DNA of 19,875 nucleotides, taken from contig SBAY01000279.1 of the NCBI GenBank assembly GCA_005239945.1, positions 1-19,875 on the forward strand, written 5' to 3'. How positions within the stretch are numbered: the stretch's first letter is position 1; each line of letters begins with the position of its first letter. The notes under the pieces were generated by a model. It saw nothing but the letters and a program-made list of their open reading frames with translations, made no database searches and was not told the DNA's origin. Position numbers and translations under genes: made by a program. Below, in pieces: positions 6,920 through 14,299 of the stretch. Source of the DNA: Nitrospira sp. GTDB taxonomy: Bacteria; UBA9089; CG2-30-40-21; SBAY01.

Positions 6920-9193
6920 ATGAAGATTTTTAAGTTAGTAGTATTTGTATTGTTTGGTTTGATGTTTGTCCCTCTGAAGGCAACAGCCGTAACTTATGAG
7001 GCCGACCTGTTAGTCATCTCACAAAATCAAGCACCAATTTTTCAACCTTCAGCCTTTAGCTTTCAGACTTCAGACTTTTGTGCCATGCCACCACATCCTG
7101 ACCTTAAGGAAAAACTTAAGCAAGAAGGAAAATGGGAACGATTTATGCGTGAGTTTCCTAAAAAACCCGCAGGATTAGACTCGCCTGCACCTGTTAAAGC
7201 ACCGGTAACAGGGGTCAGAAAGGCAATTGTTCTGCTGGTGGATTTCTCGGATAAGGTGGCGACTACTGCCCAATCTCATTATAGCAATATGTTGTTCTCC
7301 TCAGGTACCTATCCGACCGGCAGTATGCGCGATTACTATAAAGAGGTTTCTTACAATCAATTAGATATTCCAGGCTCGGTAAGTGGCTGGTATAGAGCAC
7401 CTAATCTTTATAGCTACTATACTAATGGTGAATATGGGTTAGAGTCCCGCTCCTACCCTCGTAATGCTCAACGATTGACCGAACATGCAGTGACCGCAGC
7501 TAATCCTTATGTTGATTTTAAGAATTATGACAATGATGGAGACTCTGATGTAGATGCCTTGTTCATTGTCCATGCTGGACGGGGAGCTGAAGTAACAGGT
7601 AATAAAAACGACATTTGGTCACATCAGTGGAACACCAGTTATCCAATGTATGTTGATGGAGTAAAGGTATTCGATTACTCTATGGAGCCGGAGGATGGGA
7701 AGATTGGTGTGTTTGCACATGAGTTGGGACATATCTTTGGGCTACCGGATTTATATAATACTACCCCTGAAAGGAACCCTGATTCTGAAGGGGTTGGTTA
7801 TTGGTGTCTTATGTCTTCTGGCGCTTGGGGTGGTGATGGCACAAGACCTGTCCATCTATGTGCCTGGGCAAAACTTAAATTAGGTTGGCTAACACCCACA
7901 GTCCCCACAACAAATCAGAATAATGTTCTCTTCCCTAATGTAGAAACAAATAAGAGCATTTATAAACTTTGGACAGATGGTGCACCGGCAAACGAATATT
8001 TTCTGGTTGAAAATCGGCAACAGGTAGGTTTTGATGGGTCATTACCAGGTGCTGGTTTGATGATTTGGCATATCGATGATAATAAACCAACAAATGATGA
8101 GCAGTGGTATCCAGGACTTAATCCTGTTTACCATTATAAGGTAGCCGTAGAACCGGCCGATGGGCTGTGGGAGCTTGAACATAATATTGACTCCGGTGAT
8201 GCCGGTGACCCATTCCCCGGCTCATCTTATAATACTGCCTTTACCGGTCTCACTACCCCGGACTCGGATGCTTATCTCAGCGGCCCTACCCATGTAGAAG
8301 TAACTAATATCAGCCCTTCATCTGCGACTATGACTGCCAATATTCGAGTAAGACCCTTTGGTATGGGGACATTTTCATTGAAATCCCCAACGAATACAAC
8401 GACCATAGCCACCCTGACCGTTAATTTTGAGTGGGGAACTACTACATCGGCTGATGCCTCTACGGTTACTTACACCCTTTGCTATGGCACAGACTCAACT
8501 TTTACTACCTATGCCACGAAAAATCTTACTGGAAATACCTACTCGACTACCTTAGCAGATAACTCCACATATTATTGGAAGGTTCAGGCAATGAATGAAT
8601 GGGGTGGCGGAAGATGGAGTAACCAGACCGACTGGAGGTTTTATGTCAATCTATTCAATGAACCACCCGGCACACCTATACTTAATTGGCCACCAGATGG
8701 CAAGACTATTGCTGATTTAACCCCGACATTCCGTTGGACTGGGGTGTCTGACCCTGACCCGAATGATACAATTACCTATAAACTCTGGTACAGTAAAAAT
8801 GCCAATTTCAGCCCAAAAACCGAGGTTGATAGAACCACTACCAACTACACCCCATCTTCTCCGTTGGATAATAACTCAACCTATTACTGGGTAGTCTTTG
8901 CTATAGATAATCACGGCAGCCAAACCATTTGTAATGGAACAGCTACCTTCAGAACAGGAGAAATAATCGTTTATCCTAATCCTGCCAATAACCAGGTTAC
9001 CTTTGCGCATCTGCCATATAACTCGCTGGTTAAAATCTTTACTATCGTCGGGGAATTAATTACTACAATTCCTGGAGATAATGCTACTGGCGAGGCTAAG
9101 TGGCAGCCTAAAGGAATTGCCAGCGGGATTTATCTTTATGTGATAGAGAGTGAAGGGGAGGTAATAACGGGTAAATTAGGTATATTACGATAA
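6920..9193 (+). CDS. Secreted M6-family metalloprotease with Fn3-like and C-terminal anchoring domains
   Basis: A 757-residue exported zinc endopeptidase of the immune inhibitor A (M6) type. A signal peptide spans about 1-23 (KIFK, hydrophobic core, ATA). A short propeptide region follows. The catalytic domain (about 98-475) holds HELGHIFGLPD at 267-277: His267 and His271 bind zinc, Glu268 is catalytic, and Asp277 is at the third-ligand position. It also has the family blocks SHQW, LMSSGAWGG and GAGLMIWHID. Two Fn3-like domains follow (about 486-575 and 582-678), then a YPNP...GIYLYVI tail (683-757) like FlgD-Ig or T9SS sorting domains. AAAGGAAGG (6907-6915) precedes ATG 6920. Residues 41-52 are encoded by a period-7 repeat, an apparent insertion between the signal peptide and the conserved part. 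Substrate unknown. Confidence 0.93.
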   Translation: MKIFKLVVFVLFGLMFVPLKATAVTYEADLLVISQNQAPIFQPSAFSFQTSDFCAMPPHPDLKEKLKQEGKWERFMREFPKKPAGLDSPAPVKAPVTGVRKAIVLLVDFSDKVATTAQSHYSNMLFSSGTYPTGSMRDYYKEVSYNQLDIPGSVSGWYRAPNLYSYYTNGEYGLESRSYPRNAQRLTEHAVTAANPYVDFKNYDNDGDSDVDALFIVHAGRGAEVTGNKNDIWSHQWNTSYPMYVDGVKVFDYSMEPEDGKIGVFAHELGHIFGLPDLYNTTPERNPDSEGVGYWCLMSSGAWGGDGTRPVHLCAWAKLKLGWLTPTVPTTNQNNVLFPNVETNKSIYKLWTDGAPANEYFLVENRQQVGFDGSLPGAGLMIWHIDDNKPTNDEQWYPGLNPVYHYKVAVEPADGLWELEHNIDSGDAGDPFPGSSYNTAFTGLTTPDSDAYLSGPTHVEVTNISPSSATMTANIRVRPFGMGTFSLKSPTNTTTIATLTVNFEWGTTTSADASTVTYTLCYGTDSTFTTYATKNLTGNTYSTTLADNSTYYWKVQAMNEWGGGRWSNQTDWRFYVNLFNEPPGTPILNWPPDGKTIADLTPTFRWTGVSDPDPNDTITYKLWYSKNANFSPKTEVDRTTTNYTPSSPLDNNSTYYWVVFAIDNHGSQTICNGTATFRTGEIIVYPNPANNQVTFAHLPYNSLVKIFTIVGELITTIPGDNATGEAKWQPKGIASGIYLYVIESEGEVITGKLGILR
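7041..7075 (+). repeat. Period-7 tandem repeat inside the protease gene
   Basis: Five consecutive 7-mers: TTCAACC, TTCAGCC, TTTAGCT, TTCAGAC, TTCAGAC. They encode FQPSAFSFQTSD, a linker between the signal peptide and the propeptide. The length (35 bp plus flanks) leaves the frame open. Confidence 0.85.
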
Positions 9194-9253
9194 ATTCCCA
9201 AGGGTAATGGGTCAGTGAACGGTAGGTAAAAGAAGATAGTGAATTATACAGAT

Positions 9254-9280
9254 GTGTAAAAAAGGGGAAAAGGGGAAAAA
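9254..9280. repeat. Period-8 purine repeat
   Basis: TGTAAAAAAGGGGAAAAGGG and the bases after it form an AAAAGGGG-type repeat. It resembles one arm of the element at 1505-1598, including the GTGTAA edge. It directly precedes the HepT-like fragment; an in-frame TAA at 9257-9259 closes that frame upstream. Confidence 0.5.
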
Positions 9281-9292
9281 GAAACTTATAGT

Positions 9293-9463
9293 ATGCTAAA
9301 TGAACTTAGAAAATTCAGGCATATATTTAGACATGCTTATGATTATGAATTGCGATTTAAAAGAATGGATGAGTTATGGAAGGAATATCAGCAGAATAAA
9401 GACTATTTTATTAAAGATATGGATAAAATCAAAGAAGTGCTTAAGGAAATGACTTCAATTTAG
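9293..9463 (+). pseudogene. 5'-truncated HepT-like ribonuclease toxin fragment
   Basis: ATG 9293 opens 56 codons. The peptide reads MLNELRKFRHIFRHAYDYEL, with R9-x4-H14-x-Y16, the RX4HXY motif of HEPN/HepT RNases, and then the FKRMDELWKEY helix usual after it in HepT-like proteins. The 80-100 residues that normally precede the motif are missing. Upstream lies a period-8 repeat with an in-frame stop, so the 5' half appears to have been deleted up to the repeat. It may be inert, or could still make a small peptide with the active motif. No good SD is visible. Confidence 0.65.
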
Positions 9464-9485
9464 ACATTAGGCTTAAGAGAGAAAA

Positions 9486-9584
9486 ATGGGCAGAGATTAT
9501 ACAAAAATAAAGGCATGGCAATTAGCAGATGAATTAGCACTTTTAGTATATAAGGCTACGAAAAGTCTGATGTCTAAAGTCTGA
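9486..9584 (+). pseudogene. Truncated four-helix-bundle (S23-type) protein start
   Basis: ATG 9486 opens 32 codons beginning MGRDYTKIKAWQLADELALL and continuing VYKATKS. This is the characteristic first helix of the small four-helix-bundle proteins of the 23S rRNA intervening-sequence (S23) family, normally about 115-125 residues. The homology ends exactly where the period-7 repeat AGTCTGA begins (9564), and a repeat-derived TGA closes the frame. Helices two to four are missing, so it is a remnant. Confidence 0.65.
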
Positions 9585-9598
9585 AGTCTAATGTCTGA
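9564..9598. repeat. Period-7 tandem repeat AGTCTGA/TGTCTAA
   Basis: Five consecutive 7-mers: AGTCTGA, TGTCTAA, AGTCTGA, AGTCTAA, TGTCTGA. They form the junction between the S23-type fragment and the mntA leader. Confidence 0.85.
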
Positions 9599-9624
9599 AT
9601 TGAAGTAAGGAAATGAGGTAAAAG

Positions 9625-10014
9625 ATGAATGAAGGTATGAGAGATGAACTTCGTAGATATTTTGAGAATAGAGATGATGTTTGCCTGGCTTTTTTGTTTG
9701 GCTCGCAATCTAAGTCTATATCTTGCCAGGAATCAGATGTTGACCTTGCAGTGTATTTGAGAAATGAATCTAATGAAACTCAAATCTGGTTAGATACAGA
9801 GCGCATATTAAAAAAAGAGGTTGATTTAATAATCCTTAATCGTGCTAAACCTATTATTAGTTGGGAGGCAATTAGAGGAATACCTTTAATAATAAAAGAC
9901 TACTACCTATATTTAGATTTTCTTTTAGAAGTCTCATGGGAGGCACAAGACTTGATAGATTTTAATATTGATGCCTGGAAAATGAAGGAAGAGGTAAAAG
10001 GATGCCGCATTTAA
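9625..10014 (+). CDS. mntA: MntA-type nucleotidyltransferase antitoxin
   Basis: A 129-residue minimal nucleotidyltransferase. The signature GSX10DXD is exact: Gly26-Ser27, ten residues, Asp38-Val-Asp40, inside AFLFGSQSK...SDVDLAVYL, with the third acidic strand VDLIIL further on. In the characterised MntA-HepT systems the antitoxin transfers AMP to a tyrosine of the toxin, blocking its RNase activity. GAGG (9615-9618) lies 6 nt before ATG 9625. The 3' end overlaps the toxin ATG by 13 bp, as expected for antitoxin-first translational coupling. The antitoxin role is inferred from family and arrangement. Confidence 0.88.
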   Translation: MNEGMRDELRRYFENRDDVCLAFLFGSQSKSISCQESDVDLAVYLRNESNETQIWLDTERILKKEVDLIILNRAKPIISWEAIRGIPLIIKDYYLYLDFLLEVSWEAQDLIDFNIDAWKMKEEVKGCRI

Positions 10015-10460
10015 AAAAATCTTATATCGAAAGGTTAGGAAGAATATTTGATTTTATGGAGGTCGAGTTAGGGGATTTAAGTAACTTTTTCAACCTCGAT
10101 TATAAAACTTATCAAGAAGACAGGAATAAAAGACGAAATTTAGAAAGATGTATTGAAAATATTGTCAATGCCTCTTTGGATATAGCTAAGATTATATTAG
10201 TAAGTGAGAATAGGGAGATTCCAGATACCTATAAAGAGTATTTTTTGAGTCTGGGAACTTCAGGTTTAATTTCTGATAACCTTTCCCAGCGTTTAGCAGA
10301 AGGAACAAAACTAAGAAACATTTTAGCCCATCAGTATCTTGACATTAGATGGAATAGTATTAAAGAGTTCCTTTCTAATAAAGGGGAAGAATACAAAGAA
10401 TGGCTAAAAACAACTAAAGAACTTGTTACAAAAATATTAAAGGAAGAAAATCAGGTCTAA
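10002..10460 (+). CDS. hepT: HepT-type HEPN ribonuclease toxin
   Basis: A 152-residue all-helical protein of the HepT/DUF86 type. It has the RX4HXY active motif R105-NILA-H110-Q-Y112, where the Tyr is the residue AMPylated by MntA in studied homologues. Two long helices precede it, including the N-(x2)-N-(x)-S-(x)-D-I-A-K block typical of the family (residues 53-63). A GAGGTAAAAGG purine tract serves as SD inside the antitoxin 3' end. The stop is 2 nt before the recN ATG, so toxin-antitoxin and recN appear to be one transcription unit. That is unusual, because it places a DNA-repair gene under the upstream TA promoter. Motif and partner are intact, so the toxin is probably functional. Confidence 0.88.
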   Translation: MPHLKKSYIERLGRIFDFMEVELGDLSNFFNLDYKTYQEDRNKRRNLERCIENIVNASLDIAKIILVSENREIPDTYKEYFLSLGTSGLISDNLSQRLAEGTKLRNILAHQYLDIRWNSIKEFLSNKGEEYKEWLKTTKELVTKILKEENQV

Positions 10461-10462
10461 TT

Positions 10463-12187
10463 ATGCTTTCTCAATTACATATCAAGGATTTTGTTTTAAT
10501 AGATGAATTGGAGATAGAATTCTCTAATGGGCTTAACATCCTAACAGGTGAGACAGGGGCAGGGAAAACTATCATTATCGATGCGATTAATGCGGTTTTG
10601 GGTGAGCGGGTGACTATTGATTATATCCGTTCAGGAACTGAAATGAGCGTTATTTCAGCCTTATTTGAAATCAAAGGAAATGTCGGAGTAAAGGAAGTGT
10701 TGGCAAATTATGGTCTGCCGTTACCTGATGAGAGCCTGCTCCTTCAACGGGAAATTTTAGCCTCCGGCAAACACCTCTGCCGCATCAATGATAAAATAGT
10801 TACCTTAAGCACCCTTATTGAGGTAGGCAAAACCCTGGTTGATATTCATGGCCAACACGAACATCAATCCTTGCTTAGTCAAACCACACAACTAACCTTG
10901 TTAGACAAATATGGTACACTTCAAAACCTTCGACTGGAGGTTAGCCAGATTTACCAGCAATTTACCGGGCTGAACCAAAGATTAGCCCAACTCTCTATCA
11001 ATGAACAAGAAAAGGTAAGGCAATTAGACCTGCTGAAATTTGAACTGGAGGAAATCAACCAGGCGAACCTTAAATTAGGGGAGGATGAGGAATTAGAGCA
11101 AGAGGCAAAAACCCTGCGCAGCGCAGAAAAACTACACCTCCTGGCTCAAGAAGCCTATCTTCTATTAGACTGCATGGATGGACCTTCAATCAATACCAAT
11201 TTCTATCAGGTAGTAAAGAGGCTATCCTCAATTGTCGAGATTGACCCATCATTAAAAGAATCGGCTCAAACAGCACAGAACCTGTCCTACCAATTAGAAG
11301 GTCTTACTAAGGAATTGGATAATTATATCCAGCGGATTGAATTTAACCCGGCTAAATTAGAAGAGGTTGAGGCAAGATTGGATTTACTGCATAAATTAAA
11401 GCGGAAATATGGGGGAACGATTCCCGCCATATTTGAGTATAGGGAGAAGATTACGGCCCAGATAAATTCTATTGTCCATAACGAAGAAGAGATTGAAGAG
11501 GTGAAAAATCAGCTTGCGCAGGTTACCTCATCTTTAGAATCGAAGGCAGAGGAATTATCCCAGGGGAGGAAAGGGTCGGCGATAAAATTAGCCGATGAAA
11601 TAATTACCCAATTGTCTGATTTAGGAATGAATAAAGCCCGATTTGGGATAGAAATAACCTCCAGAGAAGAGGTAAATAGCCCGATTAAACTTGATGGAAA
11701 ACCGGTTAATGTTCGTTCAACAGGGGTAGATGTAGTGGAATTTTTAATCTCACCCAATGTAGGCGAGCCGCTAAAACCTTTAGCCAATATTGCCTCTGGC
11801 GGAGAGATTTCACGGGTGATGTTAGCCATAAAAACCATCCTGGCCCAGGCAGATGAAATACCAACACTTATCTTCGATGAAATCGACACCGGCATTGGTG
11901 GAAAAATAGGGCAAAATGTAGGGGCAAAATTAGAGCATATAAGTCAGGCTCGACAGGTGATTTGCATTACCCATTTACCGCAAATAGCCGCTTATGCCCA
12001 AACCCATCTCTATGTCCAAAAGAAAGTCATTGGAGATAAGACACATACCCGGGTAACTAAATTAGACCGCGTCTCCCGCATAAAGGAATTAGCCCTTCTA
12101 TTGGATGGTCACGAGGTCTCGGCAACATCCTTAAAACATGCCGAGGAGTTGTTGGAGAAGGCTGAAGGTAGGAAGGCTGAAGGCTGA
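10463..12187 (+). CDS. recN: DNA repair ATPase RecN
   Basis: A complete SMC-like ATPase of 574 residues (family about 550-570), acting in double-strand break repair with RecA. Walker A GETGAGKT spans residues 29-36 and the RecN-specific HGQHEHQ 129-135. A central coiled-coil region spans about 150-360. The ABC signature SGGE lies at 445-448 and Walker B LIFDEID at 469-475, followed by TGIGG. The C-terminal CITHLPQIAAYA block is present. ATG 10463 is 2 nt after the hepT stop, with AAGGAAGAAAA in the hepT tail as possible SD. The last residues, EKAEGRKAEG, and the stop codon itself are written by a period-7 repeat (12159-12187), so the native C-terminus was replaced or extended by repeat sequence. 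Essential motifs are unaffected. Confidence 0.95.
   Translation: MLSQLHIKDFVLIDELEIEFSNGLNILTGETGAGKTIIIDAINAVLGERVTIDYIRSGTEMSVISALFEIKGNVGVKEVLANYGLPLPDESLLLQREILASGKHLCRINDKIVTLSTLIEVGKTLVDIHGQHEHQSLLSQTTQLTLLDKYGTLQNLRLEVSQIYQQFTGLNQRLAQLSINEQEKVRQLDLLKFELEEINQANLKLGEDEELEQEAKTLRSAEKLHLLAQEAYLLLDCMDGPSINTNFYQVVKRLSSIVEIDPSLKESAQTAQNLSYQLEGLTKELDNYIQRIEFNPAKLEEVEARLDLLHKLKRKYGGTIPAIFEYREKITAQINSIVHNEEEIEEVKNQLAQVTSSLESKAEELSQGRKGSAIKLADEIITQLSDLGMNKARFGIEITSREEVNSPIKLDGKPVNVRSTGVDVVEFLISPNVGEPLKPLANIASGGEISRVMLAIKTILAQADEIPTLIFDEIDTGIGGKIGQNVGAKLEHISQARQVICITHLPQIAAYAQTHLYVQKKVIGDKTHTRVTKLDRVSRIKELALLLDGHEVSATSLKHAEELLEKAEGRKAEG
12159..12187 (+). repeat. Period-7 repeat forming the recN 3' end
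   Basis: AGGCTGA (12159-12165), AGGTAGG (12166-12172), AAGGCTGA (12173-12180, one extra base) and AGGCTGA (12181-12187). The TGA of the last unit is the recN stop. Confidence 0.75.
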
Positions 12188-12256
12188 ATGAAGTCAAGGG
12201 AACCAGCAATTCTTATTTTGGATTTTTTGCCCGATTTAACTTATAGAAATTATTAA

Positions 12257-12386
12257 CTCCGTTCTTTAGAGCGGAGCAGAGGAAGACTTTCCAAAATGGG
12301 CTTTAGCCCTAAAAGACAATTAAGAATCATGGTTAAAGCCTATTTTGTTTGTGTTATTGGTAACTCCGCCATAAATGGCGGAGTTA
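12257..12386. repeat. Cluster of three palindromes (REP-like)
   Basis: Three hairpins lie in the recN/radical SAM gap (12188-12464). The first pairs CTCCG with CGGAG (12257-12276). The second is the self-complementary GGGCTTTAGCCC (12298-12309). The third is a perfect 12-bp stem, TAACTCCGCCAT (12361-12372) and ATGGCGGAGTTA (12375-12386), with a 2-nt loop. Stems 1 and 3 share AACTCCG/CGGAG. None has a U-tract, so they look like dispersed REP-type palindromes and not terminators. Apart from these and the promoter, the gap holds nothing I recognise. Confidence 0.75.
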
Positions 12387-12424
12387 TTTCAAAATGAGAA
12401 TTTCTGCAAGGGAACATTTTTTTA

Positions 12425-12455
12425 TTGACATAGCCTTAAAAATTTGTGCTAAAAT
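12425..12455 (+). promoter_or_regulatory. Promoter of the radical SAM gene
   Basis: TTGACA (12425-12430) with TAAAAT at 12450-12455 (19 bp spacing; a GCTAAA at 17 bp is the alternative). Transcription would start about 0-3 nt before ATG 12465, so the first ATG would be leaderless or nearly so. Confidence 0.5.
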
Positions 12456-12464
12456 ATTTTCACA

Positions 12465-13022
12465 ATGACTCAGGTAAAAAATATGCCAGAAGTAAATTTC
12501 GATCAGTTAAATAAAGTAGTCTTGATTATGCCTCCTATCCTCCTTCGAGATAGATATGGAAAGATAGCCAGAGTAGGTAATACAATGGCTTCATTAGGAC
12601 TTGCCTATTTAGGAGCATATCTAAGAAAGCATGGTTATACCCCTTATATAATTGAATCCCCAGCACTGAATTTGGATTTCGACGATGTATTGAATCAAAT
12701 ACTGAAGATCAATCCAGCTTATGTTGGTATTTCTGCTTCTTCGATAACAATATATAATACTGCCAAGATAGCAGAGCTTATAAAAGATAGTAATCCTGAG
12801 ATAAAAACAATTATTGGAGGGGTTCATATTACAGCTACTCCTTATGAAACAATGAAGAGATTTAAACATTTTGATGTAGGCGTGATAGGAGAAGGAGAGA
12901 TTACACTTAAAGAATTATTGAATGTCTGGGATAAGGAAGATGATATTTCCGGTGTAAAAGGTATTGTTTTCAGGGATAAAAATGGTGAAATAAAGGTTAA
13001 TGATAAGGAGAGAATATATTGA
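12465..13022 (+). CDS. B12-binding radical SAM protein, N-terminal part (frameshifted)
   Basis: 185 codons covering a Rossmann-like cobalamin-binding domain of the type that precedes many radical SAM domains. Visible are VVLIMPP near the start, the NTMASLGLAYLGAYLR helix, a YVGISASSITI strand, a TIIGGVHITATP block and an EGEITLKELL segment. The reading frame ends at TGA 13020-13022 in AGAGAATATATTGAG. One frame over, the expected continuation REYIENLDILPFPAW is open. ATG 12465 has no SD; ATG 12483, with a weak AGGT upstream, is an alternative start. Without the second half this product lacks catalytic cysteines. Substrate not recognisable. Confidence 0.75.
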   Translation: MTQVKNMPEVNFDQLNKVVLIMPPILLRDRYGKIARVGNTMASLGLAYLGAYLRKHGYTPYIIESPALNLDFDDVLNQILKINPAYVGISASSITIYNTAKIAELIKDSNPEIKTIIGGVHITATPYETMKRFKHFDVGVIGEGEITLKELLNVWDKEDDISGVKGIVFRDKNGEIKVNDKERIY

Positions 13023-13956
13023 GAATCTGGATATACTTCCTTTTCCTGCATGGGATATAATACCTGATTTTCCACATGCTTATAAATTATCTGCACCTCT
13101 TTCTATTAAGGGATTAGAAGCAAGTATTATAACTTCAAGAGGATGTCCTTATAATTGTATTTTTTGTGACCGAAGTGTTTTTGGCCACAAATATAGATAT
13201 CATAGTGCAGAATATGTTTTAGAAATGTTCAGGATTTTAACAAAAGGGTATCAAATCAAACATGTATATATTTATGATGATACATTTATAACAGCAAAGG
13301 AAAGGTTGTATGAAATATGCAACTATTTAATAAAAGAGAAAACAAAGGTAAGTTGGTCATGCCAGGGGACAGTGCATGTAGATTATGAAACATTGAAATT
13401 GATGAAAGCGGCTGGTTGTTGGCAAATTGGATTTGGGATAGAGAGTGGGTCAGAAAGAATTTTAAAGGTATTGAAAAAATCACAGACTGTAGAACAAGTA
13501 AAAAAAGCAGTAGGGATGGCAAATAAGGCAGGTATAAAAGTAAGAGGGCTTTTTATAATAGGTTCTCCAACAGAAACCAGAGAAGATATTATGAAGTCAA
13601 TAGCATTAGCTAAAGAGTTACCGTTAGATGATCTCCAGGTACTTAATTTTACCCCTTTCCCTGGTACTGAAATATATCCTATTGCAAAGGAATATGGTGA
13701 GTTCGAAGACAACTGGGGAAAAATGAATTTCCTTGAGCCTATTTTTATTCCCTATGGATTAACCAAAAAAGAATTAATAGAATATCAGAATAAAGCTCAC
13801 AGAGAATTTTATTTGAGATTTAGAGTTATTTGGAAATATCTAATGATTACCATAAAATATCCAGGAATTTTTATTAATATGTGTAAAGGAGCAATAGTTT
13901 TGCTCAATATAATGATAAGTAGCATAAGGAATAGTTTTAACCCAACTTCCCATTGA
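13000..13956 (+). CDS. Radical SAM domain, C-terminal part of the same frameshifted gene
   Basis: Continues the upstream ORF in another frame. The [4Fe-4S] cluster motif CPYNCIFC (Cx3Cx2C) follows SRG, and the TIM-barrel blocks HVYIYDDTF, GFGIESGSE and GLFIIGSPTET are intact. Homologues of this architecture are single proteins of roughly 450-520 residues; both parts together give about 496. The homology starts at REYIENL. ATG 13000 (MIRREYIEN) is in frame and overlaps the first ORF by 23 bp, but no SD precedes it, so independent translation is doubtful. The C-terminal 60 residues include a hydrophobic stretch (AIVLLNIMISS) suggesting membrane association. Either a pseudogene, a reversible frameshift, or a sequence error. 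Confidence 0.75.
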   Translation: MIRREYIENLDILPFPAWDIIPDFPHAYKLSAPLSIKGLEASIITSRGCPYNCIFCDRSVFGHKYRYHSAEYVLEMFRILTKGYQIKHVYIYDDTFITAKERLYEICNYLIKEKTKVSWSCQGTVHVDYETLKLMKAAGCWQIGFGIESGSERILKVLKKSQTVEQVKKAVGMANKAGIKVRGLFIIGSPTETREDIMKSIALAKELPLDDLQVLNFTPFPGTEIYPIAKEYGEFEDNWGKMNFLEPIFIPYGLTKKELIEYQNKAHREFYLRFRVIWKYLMITIKYPGIFINMCKGAIVLLNIMISSIRNSFNPTSH

Positions 13957-13998
13957 ATATAGATAAGTTTAGTAATCATGGTGGGAAATTTTGCAAGT

Positions 13999-14021
13999 TC
14001 AATAAACTTACAGTTTATTGA
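13999..14021. repeat. Perfect 10-bp hairpin after the radical SAM gene
   Basis: TCAATAAACT (13999-14008) and AGTTTATTGA (14012-14021) form a perfect stem with a 3-nt loop, 43 nt after the stop. It is followed by GGGGGG and not by T residues, so it is not a canonical terminator, although it could stabilise the mRNA end. Confidence 0.6.
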
Positions 14022-14073
14022 GGGGGGATATAACCAATACCCTACAAAACATATTATACGAGGAGGTATTAAA

Positions 14074-14248
14074 ATGAGAAAAAATAATTTGGAGTGTTTT
14101 AATGATTTTAGAGATTTTGCTCAGAGGAGGATTTGCTCAAGCAACAGATGTTAGTGGGACTATTACTACAAATACTACATGGAATGTAGTTGGCAGTCCC
14201 TACATCATCACTTCTGATGTTATTGTTGCCGAAGGAGTAACATTTTAA
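14074..14248 (+). pseudogene. Frameshifted and truncated secreted surface-protein start
   Basis: AGGAGGT (14061-14067) precedes ATG 14074. As written, the frame gives MRKNNLECFNDF and stops early. Removing one A from the A6 run at 14079-14084 gives a proper signal peptide, MRKIIWSVLMILEILLRGG, then FAQATDVSGTITTNTTWNVV and YIITSDVIVAEGVTF. That is the usual mature start of right-handed beta-helix surface proteins. The homology ends at 14245, where a 9-mer repeat (AATCCGCTC) begins and supplies the TAA. It is a double-lesion remnant. The 15-nt leader TATACGAGGAGGTAT (14055-14069) recurs exactly before the gene at 17290. Confidence 0.65.
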
Positions 14249-14287
14249 TCCGCTCAATCAGCTTACTAAAAAATCTTAATCTGCTTA
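14247..14287. repeat. Period-9 repeat AATCCGCTC family
   Basis: AATCCGCTC (14247-14255) and AATCAGCTT (14256-14264), then AATCTT and AATCTGCTT up to 14286. Same family as 14409-14478 and 17243-17260. It forms the broken end of the preceding pseudogene. Confidence 0.7.
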
Positions 14288-14299
14288 CAAAAAATAACA

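Noticed and set aside
11509..11895. Minus-strand ORF within recN
   Set aside because: It is antisense to conserved RecN motifs, with no promoter or SD, and has the composition of a shadow frame.
13999..14021. Rho-independent terminator
   Set aside because: The perfect stem is followed by G residues and not a U-tract.
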